A stretch of DNA of 7,227 nucleotides from contig CAZSHA010000085.1 of assembly GCA_964606575.1 (NCBI GenBank), forward strand, positions 1 through 7,227, in the 5' to 3' direction. The notes under the pieces are model-generated. The model was not told the DNA's origin, made no database searches, and was given only the letters and a program-made list of their open reading frames with translations. Position 1 is the first letter of the stretch; each line of letters begins with the position of its first letter. The DNA comes from RGIG4576 sp964606575. Its GTDB lineage: Bacteria > Bacteroidota > Bacteroidia > Bacteroidales > Muribaculaceae. Below are positions 1-5,789 of this stretch, piece by piece. Made by a program: the position numbers and the translations under genes.

Positions 1-45
1 GAAGAATGATCCCATCTTGCCTGCTCCTAATATTAATATTTTCAC
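1..45 (-). CDS. tyrA: Prephenate dehydrogenase, N-terminal fragment (cut by window edge)
   Basis: Only the first 15 codons are in the window; the gene continues past base 1. They read VKILILGAGKMGSFF with GTG as the start. GAGKMG is the GxGxxG dinucleotide-binding turn that opens the Rossmann fold of TyrA-type prephenate dehydrogenases. This enzyme would oxidatively decarboxylate prephenate to 4-hydroxyphenylpyruvate, the tyrosine branch. GTG at 45 is chosen because the in-frame codons upstream back to the preceding gene contain no ATG and the protein begins directly with the beta strand of the Rossmann fold, as in the family. The start lies 26 bases after the stop of the DAHP synthase/chorismate mutase gene, on the same strand, so it is probably the fourth structural gene of the operon. 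No Shine-Dalgarno is visible. The call rests on the motif and on the gene order, not on a full-length protein. Confidence 0.8.
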   Translation of the reverse strand, partial: MKILILGAGKMGSFF

Positions 46-71
46 TTTGAATAATTTAAAATGTGAATAAA

Positions 72-1151
72 TTAGATAGTGGTACGGCTGTTAAGCACTT
101 CAATCTGTTGTCTTACAGACTCCTCGTGTATAGCTTGCAGTACGGTTTTCATGAAGTCACCGTTCATGCCCATTTCTTCTGCCAACTTGATACGTGACTT
201 TAGAATGTCGTCGTAACGACCTATTTGGACTATCTGCATACGGTGTTCTTTTTTGTATTGACCGATTTCACGGCACACTCGCATACGCTTGTTAAGTATT
301 TCAATCAAATCGTTATCTAGTTGGTCGATTTGCTGGCGTAACAAGTTAAGATTCTCTGTGCTTTGTGTCGTATCTCTTGGGACAAGCGTGTTGACGATAT
401 AGTTTAGCACGTCAGGTGTGACTTGTTGGCTCTTGTCGCTCCATGCACAATCTGGGTCGCAGTGAGATTCTATAATTAAGCCTTCAAATCCCATATCGAT
501 AGCTTGTTGTGAAATTGGTGCTACTAGTTCCCTTTTTCCGCCTATATGTGATGGGTCGCATAGTATTGGAAGATTTGGAATGCGACGGCCTAGGTCAATT
601 GGAATGTGCCATTGTGGCAAGTTGCGGTATAGGTGCTTTCCGTAGGTGCTGAAACCACGATGTATCGCACCTAACTTTCTGATGCCTGCATTATATATGC
701 GTTGCAAAGCCCCAATCCATAGTTCAATGTCAGGATTTACAGGGTTCTTCACAAGGACAGTAACATCATGCCCTTCTAGAGAGTCGGCAATTTCTTGCAT
801 TGCAAATGGGTTGGCTGATGTTCTTGCACCAATCCACAGAATGTCGATTCCAGCCTCCAAGGCTGCTTCTACGTGAGCTTTAGTCGCTACTTCGGTGCAT
901 GTATACATGCCAGTTTCTTCTTTAACTCGCTTCATCCAAGCAAGACCTTCTACTCCCACACCTTCAAAACCTCCTGGCTTAGTGCGTGGTTTCCATATAC
1001 CTGCTCTAAATAATTTTATTCCGTTACGTGCAAGGTTGCTTGCCGTATTCATCACCTGTTCTTCGGTTTCTGCACTGCATGGACCTGCAATAATCATTGG
1101 TTTAGTGCTGTCAATTCCAGCAGGGAATATTGACTGTAGATCTTCCATCAT
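72..1151 (-). CDS. Bifunctional DAHP synthase / chorismate mutase (C-terminal AroQ domain)
   Basis: A 359-residue cytosolic fusion enzyme. Residues about 15-260 are a type I-beta (KDO8P synthase-like) 3-deoxy-7-phosphoheptulonate synthase, which condenses phosphoenolpyruvate and erythrose 4-phosphate as the first shikimate step. Visible motifs are AGPCS (22-26), KPRTKPGGF (54-62), IGARTS (107-112), GAIHRGFS (161-168) and CDPSHIGGK (198-206). By comparison with the Thermotoga enzyme, the metal ligands are C25, H202, E228 and D239. Residues about 266-350 are an AroQ chorismate mutase; lining it up with the E. coli P-protein domain gives R272, R289, K300, R312, S345 and Q349 at the active-site positions. 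Fusions with the mutase at the C terminus are known in Prevotella and Porphyromonas, where prephenate binding to the mutase domain feeds back on the synthase; the same allostery here is inferred. A second ATG follows the first immediately, so the start may shift by one codon. It lies 14 bases after the aminotransferase gene. Confidence 0.96.
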   Translation of the reverse strand: MMEDLQSIFPAGIDSTKPMIIAGPCSAETEEQVMNTASNLARNGIKLFRAGIWKPRTKPGGFEGVGVEGLAWMKRVKEETGMYTCTEVATKAHVEAALEAGIDILWIGARTSANPFAMQEIADSLEGHDVTVLVKNPVNPDIELWIGALQRIYNAGIRKLGAIHRGFSTYGKHLYRNLPQWHIPIDLGRRIPNLPILCDPSHIGGKRELVAPISQQAIDMGFEGLIIESHCDPDCAWSDKSQQVTPDVLNYIVNTLVPRDTTQSTENLNLLRQQIDQLDNDLIEILNKRMRVCREIGQYKKEHRMQIVQIGRYDDILKSRIKLAEEMGMNGDFMKTVLQAIHEESVRQQIEVLNSRTTI

Positions 1152-1165
1152 AATATTATATGTTT

Positions 1166-2356
1166 TTAATTGTTTTTTAAATTCTTGATTCGTTCTAATG
1201 CTTGACGCATTTTGTTCTCTTTAGCACATAGTGATATGCGTATATATTTATTGCCGTTGCTTCCGAATATGAAGCCTGGGGTTATAAACACATTTGCCTC
1301 ATAGAGTATCTTGTCGGCTAGCGCCTCCGAGCTTTCCGCACCGTCAGGTATTCTGCCCCAAAGGAATAATCCGCTTTGCGATGGATCGAAGTGGCACCCA
1401 AGAGCATTCATAATATCTTCAGCTATTAATCGGCGTTTAGCATATTCAGCATTTACATCTGAATACCATTCGTTGCCTAACTTCAATGCTTCTACCGCTG
1501 CTTTCATCATTGGTCGGAATTGACCAGAGTCGATGTTTGATTTCACCTTTAATATCCATTGAATGAAAGTTGGATTGGATGCAATCATGGCAATTCGCCA
1601 TCCGGGCATATTGTGTGACTTGCTTAACGAGTTCATCTCTATTGCAATGTCTTTAGCTCCGTCTATGCTTAATATGCTTAAAGGATTATCGTTAAGTATG
1701 AAACTGTAAGGATTGTCATTTACGATAACTATATTGTGCTTGCTACCAAAGTTGACCAACTTTTGGAACAATTCACGTGAAGCACGTTTGCCAGTAGGCA
1801 TGTGAGGATAATTTACCCACATCAACTTGATTTTATCCAATGGAAGTTTTTCCAATTCGTCAAAATCGGGTTCCCATTGCTTTTCTTCAGTCAAGTTGTA
1901 TGTATATAATTCGGCTTCGGCAAGTCGGCTAACCGATGTATATGTAGGGTAGCCGGGGTTCGGGAGAAGCACACCGTCACCAGGATTAATAAAAGCTAAT
2001 GTGGTGTGTAATATGCCTTCCTTTGATCCGATAAGCGGTTGGATTTCATCGGCTGGATTTAGCTCTACATTATAGTTATTCTTATACCATTCGGCAAATG
2101 CGGCTCTTAGTTCCGGTATACCTACATAAGGTTGATAACCGTGGGTGTCTGCCTTTTGAGCCTCTTGGCAAAGAGTGTTGATAACATCAGCGTGAGGAGG
2201 TCTGTCGGGTCCTCCGATACCTAATGATATTATATCGGCACCTTTTGCATTAAGCTCCGCAATTTCTTTTAACTTGCGTGAGAAATAGTATTCTTTTACC
2301 TGTTGTACACGATTGGCCGGTGTAATGTTCAGGTTATAGTTTGACAAATTCGGCAT
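1166..2356 (-). CDS. PLP-dependent class I/II aminotransferase of the aromatic operon
   Basis: A 396-residue fold-type I aminotransferase. The PLP lysine is K246 in SLSKSHNMPGWR; D214 (VNDNPY) and N182 (NYPHMPTG) hold the cofactor, R254 follows the lysine loop, and R373 (YIRISL) is the expected substrate carboxylate ligand. GYQPYVGIPELR (73-84) and NPGYPTYTS (133-141) are also family signatures. The family includes LL-diaminopimelate, alanine and aspartate aminotransferases, so sequence alone does not fix the substrate. Its place between pheA and the DAHP synthase/mutase gene suggests that it transaminates phenylpyruvate and 4-hydroxyphenylpyruvate as the last step to Phe and Tyr. Prephenate transamination to arogenate is an alternative. 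The ATG at 2356 lies inside the end of pheA, giving a 23-base overlap, so translation is probably coupled. NYPHMPTG, with His-Met where most relatives have Asn-Asn, is a mild oddity. Confidence 0.92.
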   Translation of the reverse strand: MPNLSNYNLNITPANRVQQVKEYYFSRKLKEIAELNAKGADIISLGIGGPDRPPHADVINTLCQEAQKADTHGYQPYVGIPELRAAFAEWYKNNYNVELNPADEIQPLIGSKEGILHTTLAFINPGDGVLLPNPGYPTYTSVSRLAEAELYTYNLTEEKQWEPDFDELEKLPLDKIKLMWVNYPHMPTGKRASRELFQKLVNFGSKHNIVIVNDNPYSFILNDNPLSILSIDGAKDIAIEMNSLSKSHNMPGWRIAMIASNPTFIQWILKVKSNIDSGQFRPMMKAAVEALKLGNEWYSDVNAEYAKRRLIAEDIMNALGCHFDPSQSGLFLWGRIPDGAESSEALADKILYEANVFITPGFIFGSNGNKYIRISLCAKENKMRQALERIKNLKNN

Positions 2357-3176
2357 ATTCTCCTAAAATTTTAAATTCACTTAAAAGAGGTCTAACAGCA
2401 TCAATTGACTGCTTGTATCTCATATAATCGTCAAATTTCACATCAATATAGAATCTGTATTCCCATTCTCTTCCGATTATAGGCATTGATTGTATTTTTG
2501 TCAAGTTAATATCGTAGAATGAGAATATGGTAAGGATTTTTGATAAACTTCCATGTGTGTGCGGTAGAGTAAACACTAAAGAAGCCTTATTTATGTTTTT
2601 ACCCTTAGTCAGTTCTTCTGCTTCTAGCGGGTCGGCTACGATGAGGAAACGTGTGAAATTGCGTTTATTGGTTTGTATGTCTTCATCAAGTATATTTAAC
2701 CCATAAAGTTCGGCGGCATATTTACCGCACACAGCCGCATGGCCAGTCACATTGTTCTCTGCAATATATTGTGCGCTTCCCGCTGTGTCGGATGTTTCCA
2801 CCATTTTTAGATTAGGATGACGGAGTAGGTATTGCTCACATTGCATGAGAGCCATAGGGTGGGAGTTCACTTCGTTTAGATCTTCTAGCGATTGTCCAGG
2901 TAAAGCACATATCACGTGCGAGATGTACATTTGATGTTCACCCACGATTCTTAGGTTGCTTTGTCTTAGCAATTCGTGATTTTGCAACAAACTACCTGCT
3001 ATAGTGTTTTCTATAGCAACTATACCAAGCAGAGAAGCATCATATTTTAGTCGGTCAAACAAGATGTTGAACGTGTCGCAAGGAATCGTTTCAATTTCTT
3101 CTCCTGAGAAATATTCTTTTGCTGCTGCTTCATGGAAGCAACCTGCAACACCTTGTATTGTAACTTTCTTGTTCAT
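2334..3176 (-). CDS. pheA: Prephenate dehydratase with C-terminal ACT domain (monofunctional)
   Basis: Converts prephenate to phenylpyruvate, the committed step to phenylalanine. From the ATG at 3176 it has 280 residues and no fused chorismate mutase; that activity is in the DAHP synthase fusion two genes downstream. The catalytic domain (about 4-182) shows GVAGCFHEAAA near the N terminus, AIENTIAGSL (about 54-63), SDTAGSA (about 129-135) and the catalytic TRF triad (175-177). An ACT domain follows (about 196-270) with HTHGSL and LTKIQSMP; the latter replaces the ESRP Phe-binding motif of the enterobacterial enzyme, so feedback inhibition by Phe is likely but its details may differ. An in-frame TTG at 3182 would add two residues (Met-Asn), but the ATG is preferred. 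The start lies 33 bases after the U-tract of the leader terminator. It is the first structural gene of the operon, so attenuation would control all four enzymes. Confidence 0.95.
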   Translation of the reverse strand: MNKKVTIQGVAGCFHEAAAKEYFSGEEIETIPCDTFNILFDRLKYDASLLGIVAIENTIAGSLLQNHELLRQSNLRIVGEHQMYISHVICALPGQSLEDLNEVNSHPMALMQCEQYLLRHPNLKMVETSDTAGSAQYIAENNVTGHAAVCGKYAAELYGLNILDEDIQTNKRNFTRFLIVADPLEAEELTKGKNINKASLVFTLPHTHGSLSKILTIFSFYDINLTKIQSMPIIGREWEYRFYIDVKFDDYMRYKQSIDAVRPLLSEFKILGEYAEFVKL

Positions 3177-3208
3177 GTTCAAGTTTCGGTAATATTATTT
3201 TAAGTTAT

Positions 3209-3241
3209 AAAAAAATCCCGTCAACTTTCGTGGCAGGATTT
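3209..3241 (-). terminator. Attenuator: intrinsic terminator in the pheA operon leader
   Basis: On the minus strand AAATCCTG (3241-3234) pairs with CGGGATTT (3220-3213), including one G-U pair. Inside this, C-A and C-G pairs around one mismatch and a bulged A close a GAAA tetraloop (3229-3226). The 3' arm runs directly into seven T residues (3215-3209). It lies after the leader ORF and before the pheA ATG, with no other promoter-like sequence between, so RNA polymerase must pass it to reach the operon. Its 5' arm contains CCTGCC (3237-3232), which is also complementary to GGCAGG inside the leader ORF. It is therefore a conditional terminator. A terminated transcript would be about 160 bases long. 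Confidence 0.85.
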
Positions 3242-3292
3242 AATATTGAGTTAATCATTCTTTCAAAATCATTATATACATATCAACCTGCC
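3232..3292 (-). promoter_or_regulatory. Predicted antiterminator hairpin of the pheA operon leader
   Basis: GGCAGG (3292-3287, leader codons 20-21) is a perfect six-base complement of CCTGCC (3237-3232), the 5' arm of the terminator, so the two structures exclude each other. AUAU blocks on either side of the loop can add four more weak pairs. A further possible hairpin, CTTTTATTT (3314-3306) with AAATAAAG (3299-3292), lies over the last Tyr/Phe codons and ends at the first G of GGCAGG. It could act as the early competing stem when the leader is not translated. A ribosome stalled on codons 10-15 would break this early stem and leave GGCAGG just free. A ribosome at the stop codon would cover GGCAGG and let the terminator form. 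The pairing is seen in the sequence; the switching is inferred. Confidence 0.7.
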
Positions 3293-3349
3293 TTTATTTC
3301 TTGCAAAATAAAAGTAAAAATAAAAGTAGTATGCAAAATATTGTTTCAT
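3272..3349 (-). CDS. Tyr/Phe-rich leader peptide of the pheA operon
   Basis: A 25-codon ORF from ATG (3349-3347) to TAA (3274-3272). Codons 4-15 read YFAYYFYFYFYF: six Tyr and five Phe in twelve codons. The remainder is MKQ at the start and a C-terminal tail (residues 16-25) starting ARNKGR. There is no signal peptide or other protein function to see; the run of control codons, the position between promoter and conditional terminator, and the following biosynthetic genes mark it as an attenuation leader peptide. It would sense charged tRNA-Phe and tRNA-Tyr together, which fits an operon making both amino acids. Stalling at codon 15 places the ribosome edge near codon 19, just before GGCAGG (codons 20-21). 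The start has no Shine-Dalgarno, as is usual in Bacteroidota. The start should fall about 20 bases after transcription begins. Confidence 0.85.
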   Translation of the reverse strand: MKQYFAYYFYFYFYFARNKGRLICI

Positions 3350-3375
3350 CTGAAAGTTGTTATAGCTTTATGTTG

Positions 3376-3405
3376 CAAAGTTAAAGAAAAGTTTTAGAAA
3401 ACAAA
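3376..3405 (-). promoter_or_regulatory. Bacteroidota-type promoter of the Phe/Tyr operon
   Basis: On the minus strand TAACTTTG (3383-3376) is an exact match to the -7 element TAnnTTTG of the primary Bacteroidota sigma factor, and TTTG (3405-3402) lies 18 bases upstream as the -33 element. Transcription would begin at about 3368-3372, giving a short 5' UTR before the leader ATG at 3349. No equally good promoter is present between the leader and pheA. Confidence 0.75.
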
Positions 3406-3414
3406 TTGATTTGT
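3401..3414. repeat. Short palindrome over the -33 element of the pheA operon promoter
   Basis: ACAAAT and ATTTGT form a perfect 6-2-6 inverted repeat. The two-base centre is too small for an RNA hairpin, so if it works it is as a DNA site. It contains the -33 TTTG of the operon promoter, the position expected for a repressor operator. In an AT-rich intergenic region such a palindrome can arise by chance, and no regulator is encoded nearby. Confidence 0.35.
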
Positions 3415-3463
3415 AAGTTTTTTTCGTGTAAATATTTCAAATTGTTTGTTTAGACACTCATTT

Positions 3464-3832
3464 TTATAAGATTGTTTGCATAAAATATTGTTCAGCGGCT
3501 ATTGTATCTGTTACATTTACAGCACATTGAGCTGTGACATTCTCGCATTCTACTGTAATTGTAGTGTTGCCTAGTTTTTTCGCTTTTACTAGTCCAGCTG
3601 TGTCTACGGTAGCAATGTCGCTATTGTTGCTATTCCATTTTAGGTGTATTAAGTCGGGATCGTTGTAATCTCCACCTGAAAAGTTTATGACAGCCGTTAC
3701 TCTTACTGAATCACCTAGTGGCAATTCCATATTTTCTGGGTAAACGGAGATGCTTTTAACCTTAAATTCGTTACTGCATGAGATTGCGGCAGTTGCAATA
3801 AGGATTAGTATATAGAATAGTAGCTTATTCAT
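3464..3832 (-). CDS. Small lipoprotein with a single Ig-like (BIG2-type) domain
   Basis: A 122-residue protein with a lipoprotein signal: MNKLL, a hydrophobic stretch (4-17), then AAISC with C19 as the lipidated cysteine. After a short linker (SNEFK) the rest (about 24-108) is one beta-rich domain of bacterial Ig-like group 2 type: VKSISVYPENMELPLGDSV, then WNSNNSDIATVDTAGLVKA, then the closing LGNTTITVECENVTAQCAV. The pattern of contrast strand, 'ATVD-x-x-G-x-V-x-A' turn and 'G-x-x-x-I-T' strand is characteristic. Such domains are common in Bacteroidota envelope proteins, often as modules of larger adhesins or carbohydrate-binding lipoproteins; here it is the whole mature protein. The residues after the cysteine are not a clear surface-export signal. 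It is divergent from tig and upstream of the aromatic operon on the same strand, with no clear terminator after it. Its specific role is unknown. Confidence 0.8.
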   Translation of the reverse strand: MNKLLFYILILIATAAISCSNEFKVKSISVYPENMELPLGDSVRVTAVINFSGGDYNDPDLIHLKWNSNNSDIATVDTAGLVKAKKLGNTTITVECENVTAQCAVNVTDTIAAEQYFMQTIL

Positions 3833-3861
3833 TGTTGGTTCATGTTGTTATTATTGTGTTG

Positions 3862-3869
3862 CAAAATTA
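3862..3869 (-). promoter_or_regulatory. Candidate -7 promoter element for the lipoprotein gene
   Basis: TAATTTTG on the minus strand is an exact TAnnTTTG match, 29 bases before the ATG at 3832. No convincing TTTG is found at the -33 distance, so it is a weaker call than the tig promoter with which it is divergent. Confidence 0.5.
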
Positions 3870-3930
3870 GTTAAATAAATGAGTTTTTAAGGTTTAATAT
3901 AGTAAGATTGTGAAAAAATGTGGGGTGAAA

Positions 3931-3962
3931 TTTGTTAAAAGGGCAAAGATGATGTAATTTTG
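3931..3962 (+). promoter_or_regulatory. tig: Bacteroidota-type promoter of tig
   Basis: TTTG (3931-3934), a 20-base spacer, then TAATTTTG (3955-3962): both elements match the phylum consensus (TTTG and TAnnTTTG) with good spacing. Transcription would begin near 3967-3970, giving a 5' UTR of about 70 bases before the tig ATG. Confidence 0.8.
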
Positions 3963-3984
3963 CAGAGTTTTTGTCGGACTTGGA

Positions 3985-3999
3985 AAGTTAGGCTAACTT
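3985..3999 (+). repeat. Inverted repeat in the tig 5' UTR
   Basis: AAGTTAG G CTAACTT is a perfect 7-1-7 inverted repeat. It falls about 15-30 bases after the predicted tig transcription start. As RNA it could form a small hairpin of five or six pairs; as DNA it could be a protein-binding palindrome. No T-tract follows, so it is not a terminator. Its function is unknown. Confidence 0.5.
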
Positions 4000-4036
4000 A
4001 AAAGCGAATTAATTATTAAAAAATATATTCTACAAA

Positions 4037-5389
4037 ATGAATGTAACATTGGATAGAGTTGATAATGTGAATGGTATCATCACATTGTCAATTGAAGAAA
4101 AAGATTATCAAGATAAGGTAAAGAAAGAGTTAAAGCAAATTAGTATCAAGCATCCAATCGCTGGTTTCCGTCCAGGACACGTTCCTGCGAGCCTGCTACA
4201 GAAGAAATATGGCAAGGAAGTGCTAGTAGAGGTGGTTAACCGTGAAATCTACGACAATCTAATCAACTATATTCAGGAAAACAAGTTGAATATACTAGGC
4301 GAGCCTATCATTGCTAATGCTGATGAGGTGAACTTCGATACAATGAAAGATTTCAATTTCAAGTTTGAGGTTGGTTTTGCTCCTGAGGTTAATTTGACAT
4401 TGGATAAGACTGTAACTATACCTTATTATATTATAGAAGTTGATCAAAAGATGATTGACCAACAAAACGATGTCCTTCGCAAGCGTTTTGGCAAACAAGT
4501 AAAGGGAGAACAAGTAGATGCAACAGCTCTTGTTAAGGGTTCAATGGTGGAACTTGATGAAAATGGTACTGTTAAAGAAAGTGGCATGAATGTAGAGTCT
4601 ACTATCGTAGCTCCTCAATACTTCAAAAGCGAAGATGAAAAAGCGAAGTTTGCTGATAAGAAAGTAGGAGATGAGGTTGTGTTCAATCCTTGGGCTACTT
4701 GTGAAGGTAATCTAGCTGAATTATCATCTATGATGAATGTTGATAAGGAAAAAGCTGATATTAAGAGTGATTTTAAGTTGACTATTTCTGAAATTCTTAT
4801 AAATAAACCAGCTGATCTTGATCAAGAATTGTTCGACGGTGTATTCGGTAAGGATGCTGTTAAGAATGAAGAGGAATATTTCGCTAAGGTGAAAGAAATG
4901 ATTGCTGGTCAATTGGTAAACGATAGCAACTTCCGTTTCACAATGGATGCAGAAAACGTGTTGAAACAACAAGTTGGTGCTATGACACTTCCTACAGAGT
5001 TCTTGAAGAAGTGGTTAGTTCGTCAAGACAATAAGTATACAGCTGAGAATATTGACGAGGAGTTTGTTAAGATGGTTCCACAACTAGAATGGCAACTTAT
5101 CAAGGAACAGGCTGTTAAGCAACTTGGTGTTAAGGTTAATGATGACGATTTGTTAGCTGATGCTAAGCGTATCGCATTTCAACAATTTGCTCAATATGGA
5201 ATGACTAATGTTCCTGAAGATATGCTAGAAAAATATGCTAAAGACATTCTAGAAAACAAAGAATATCGTTCACAAATAGTGCAACAATCGGTAGACAACA
5301 AGTTGTATGCTGAAATTAAGGCGGCAGTAAACGTTGAAGAGAAAACCGTAAATGTTGAAGAATTCAATGCATTGTTCGCACAAAAGTAA
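4037..5389 (+). CDS. tig: Trigger factor, ribosome-associated chaperone
   Basis: A 450-residue cytosolic chaperone that binds the ribosome near the exit tunnel and holds nascent chains. The N-terminal ribosome-binding domain (about 1-115) has the signature GFRPGHVP (43-50), equivalent to GFRxGKxP. A middle region (about 150-265) lies where the FKBP-type prolyl isomerase domain usually is: KGSMVELDENG, KKVGDEVVFNP and DFKLTISEI match its strand pattern, but the usual active-site loop (GMIPGFE-like) is absent, so isomerase activity is doubtful. The helical C-terminal chaperone arms (about 266-450) begin LDQELFDGVFG. Arg codons are all CGT or CGC, in keeping with high expression. The start is the only reasonable ATG for the conserved N terminus. 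The gene is monocistronic: strong promoter before it and terminator after it. In many bacteria clpP and clpX follow tig; here they do not. Confidence 0.96.
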   Translation: MNVTLDRVDNVNGIITLSIEEKDYQDKVKKELKQISIKHPIAGFRPGHVPASLLQKKYGKEVLVEVVNREIYDNLINYIQENKLNILGEPIIANADEVNFDTMKDFNFKFEVGFAPEVNLTLDKTVTIPYYIIEVDQKMIDQQNDVLRKRFGKQVKGEQVDATALVKGSMVELDENGTVKESGMNVESTIVAPQYFKSEDEKAKFADKKVGDEVVFNPWATCEGNLAELSSMMNVDKEKADIKSDFKLTISEILINKPADLDQELFDGVFGKDAVKNEEEYFAKVKEMIAGQLVNDSNFRFTMDAENVLKQQVGAMTLPTEFLKKWLVRQDNKYTAENIDEEFVKMVPQLEWQLIKEQAVKQLGVKVNDDDLLADAKRIAFQQFAQYGMTNVPEDMLEKYAKDILENKEYRSQIVQQSVDNKLYAEIKAAVNVEEKTVNVEEFNALFAQK

Positions 5390-5420
5390 GTCATAATCTT
5401 ATTTAAAAATACTATAGAAG

Positions 5421-5459
5421 AAAATCAGGGGAATGTTTCGGCATTCTCCTGATTTTTTT
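5421..5459 (+). terminator. Intrinsic terminator of tig
   Basis: A stem of about 15 pairs: bases 5421-5435 (AAAATCAGGGGAATG) pair with 5442-5456, with a single G-U pair, around a six-base loop (TTTCGG), and run into seven T residues (5453-5459). It begins 31 bases after the tig stop codon. Confidence 0.92.
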
Positions 5460-5552
5460 GTAATTTTGATTGCTGTCAGGATTGTTATTTCTTGAGAATG
5501 TATAAAAAATGATATGGCAGTAACATGTTTTAGAAAGACGTTTACTTAACGT

Positions 5553-5586
5553 TTTGTTTTGGCTTGTCAAAACTTAGGAACTTTTG
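5553..5586 (+). promoter_or_regulatory. Candidate promoter of the structured RNA
   Basis: AACTTTTG (5579-5586) matches TAnnTTTG at all but the first position. TTTG occurs at 5553-5556 (22-base spacer) and at 5558-5561 (17-base spacer), either side of the usual distance. A start at about 5591-5594 is implied. The 93 bases between the tig terminator and this element show nothing else I can support. Confidence 0.4.
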
Positions 5587-5593
5587 AAACCAC

Positions 5594-5789
5594 GGTCAAA
5601 AAAAGCAGAAAGTAGATGTCTGTGTGGTATGTATATACCCTCTCTGTGTGCTATCCTTTGATAAGGATAGTGCATAGAGTTGTTAATTATACATCACGCA
5701 GGCTTCTGTATTGCTCGTTCAACTGTGGTGGGTTTCCTAAGACCTTGATAGGCTGGACAAGCATAAGTACAGATTCCTGCGTTTTTTTT
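5594..5789 (+). ncRNA. Structured, terminated small RNA of unrecognised class
   Basis: Two long hairpins follow each other. The first (5624-5697) has GTG and ATGTATA (5624-5635) paired with TATACATCAC (5688-5697), an asymmetric internal loop, then a continuous 17-pair stem (5642-5658 with 5663-5679, some G-U pairs) closed by TGAT. The second (5697-5781) has CGCAGG (5697-5702) paired with CCTGCG (5776-5781), CTGTA with TACAG, GCT with AGC, and an inner GGTTT-CCTA-AGACC hairpin; eight T residues (5782-5789) follow, so it ends as an intrinsic terminator. A 5' segment (GCAG 5605-5608, TCTGT 5619-5623) can also pair with the 3' arm, which would close the RNA end to end. The size (about 195 bases), own promoter and terminator, and rod with an internal bubble recall 6S-type RNAs, but I see no sequence signature that proves this. 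It could also be a regulatory leader for the gene at 5839. Reading frames here look noncoding. Confidence 0.55.

Noticed and set aside
646..1188. Plus-strand reading frames antisense to the DAHP synthase/chorismate mutase gene
   Set aside because: They mirror strongly conserved enzyme coding on the minus strand and match no protein family I know.
3174..3182. TTG at 3182 as the pheA start
   Set aside because: It adds only Met-Asn before an ATG-Asn at 3176; the ATG is the more probable start and the conserved domain begins directly after it.
3416..3457. Possible terminator after the lipoprotein gene (GTG..TAAA with TTTA..CAC)
   Set aside because: The stem is interrupted and weak and is followed on the minus strand by A residues, not T residues, so it is not an intrinsic terminator.
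4295..4972. Minus-strand reading frames inside tig
   Set aside because: They are shadows of the trigger factor reading frame; their Phe/Leu/Ile-rich composition comes from complementing its Lys/Glu/Asp/Asn codons.
5594..5789. Signal recognition particle RNA, tmRNA or RNase P RNA as identity of the structured RNA
   Set aside because: The SRP GGAAGGAAGCAG-type core, tmRNA ends and RNase P GAGGAAAGUCC-type signature are all absent, and the size fits none of the latter two.
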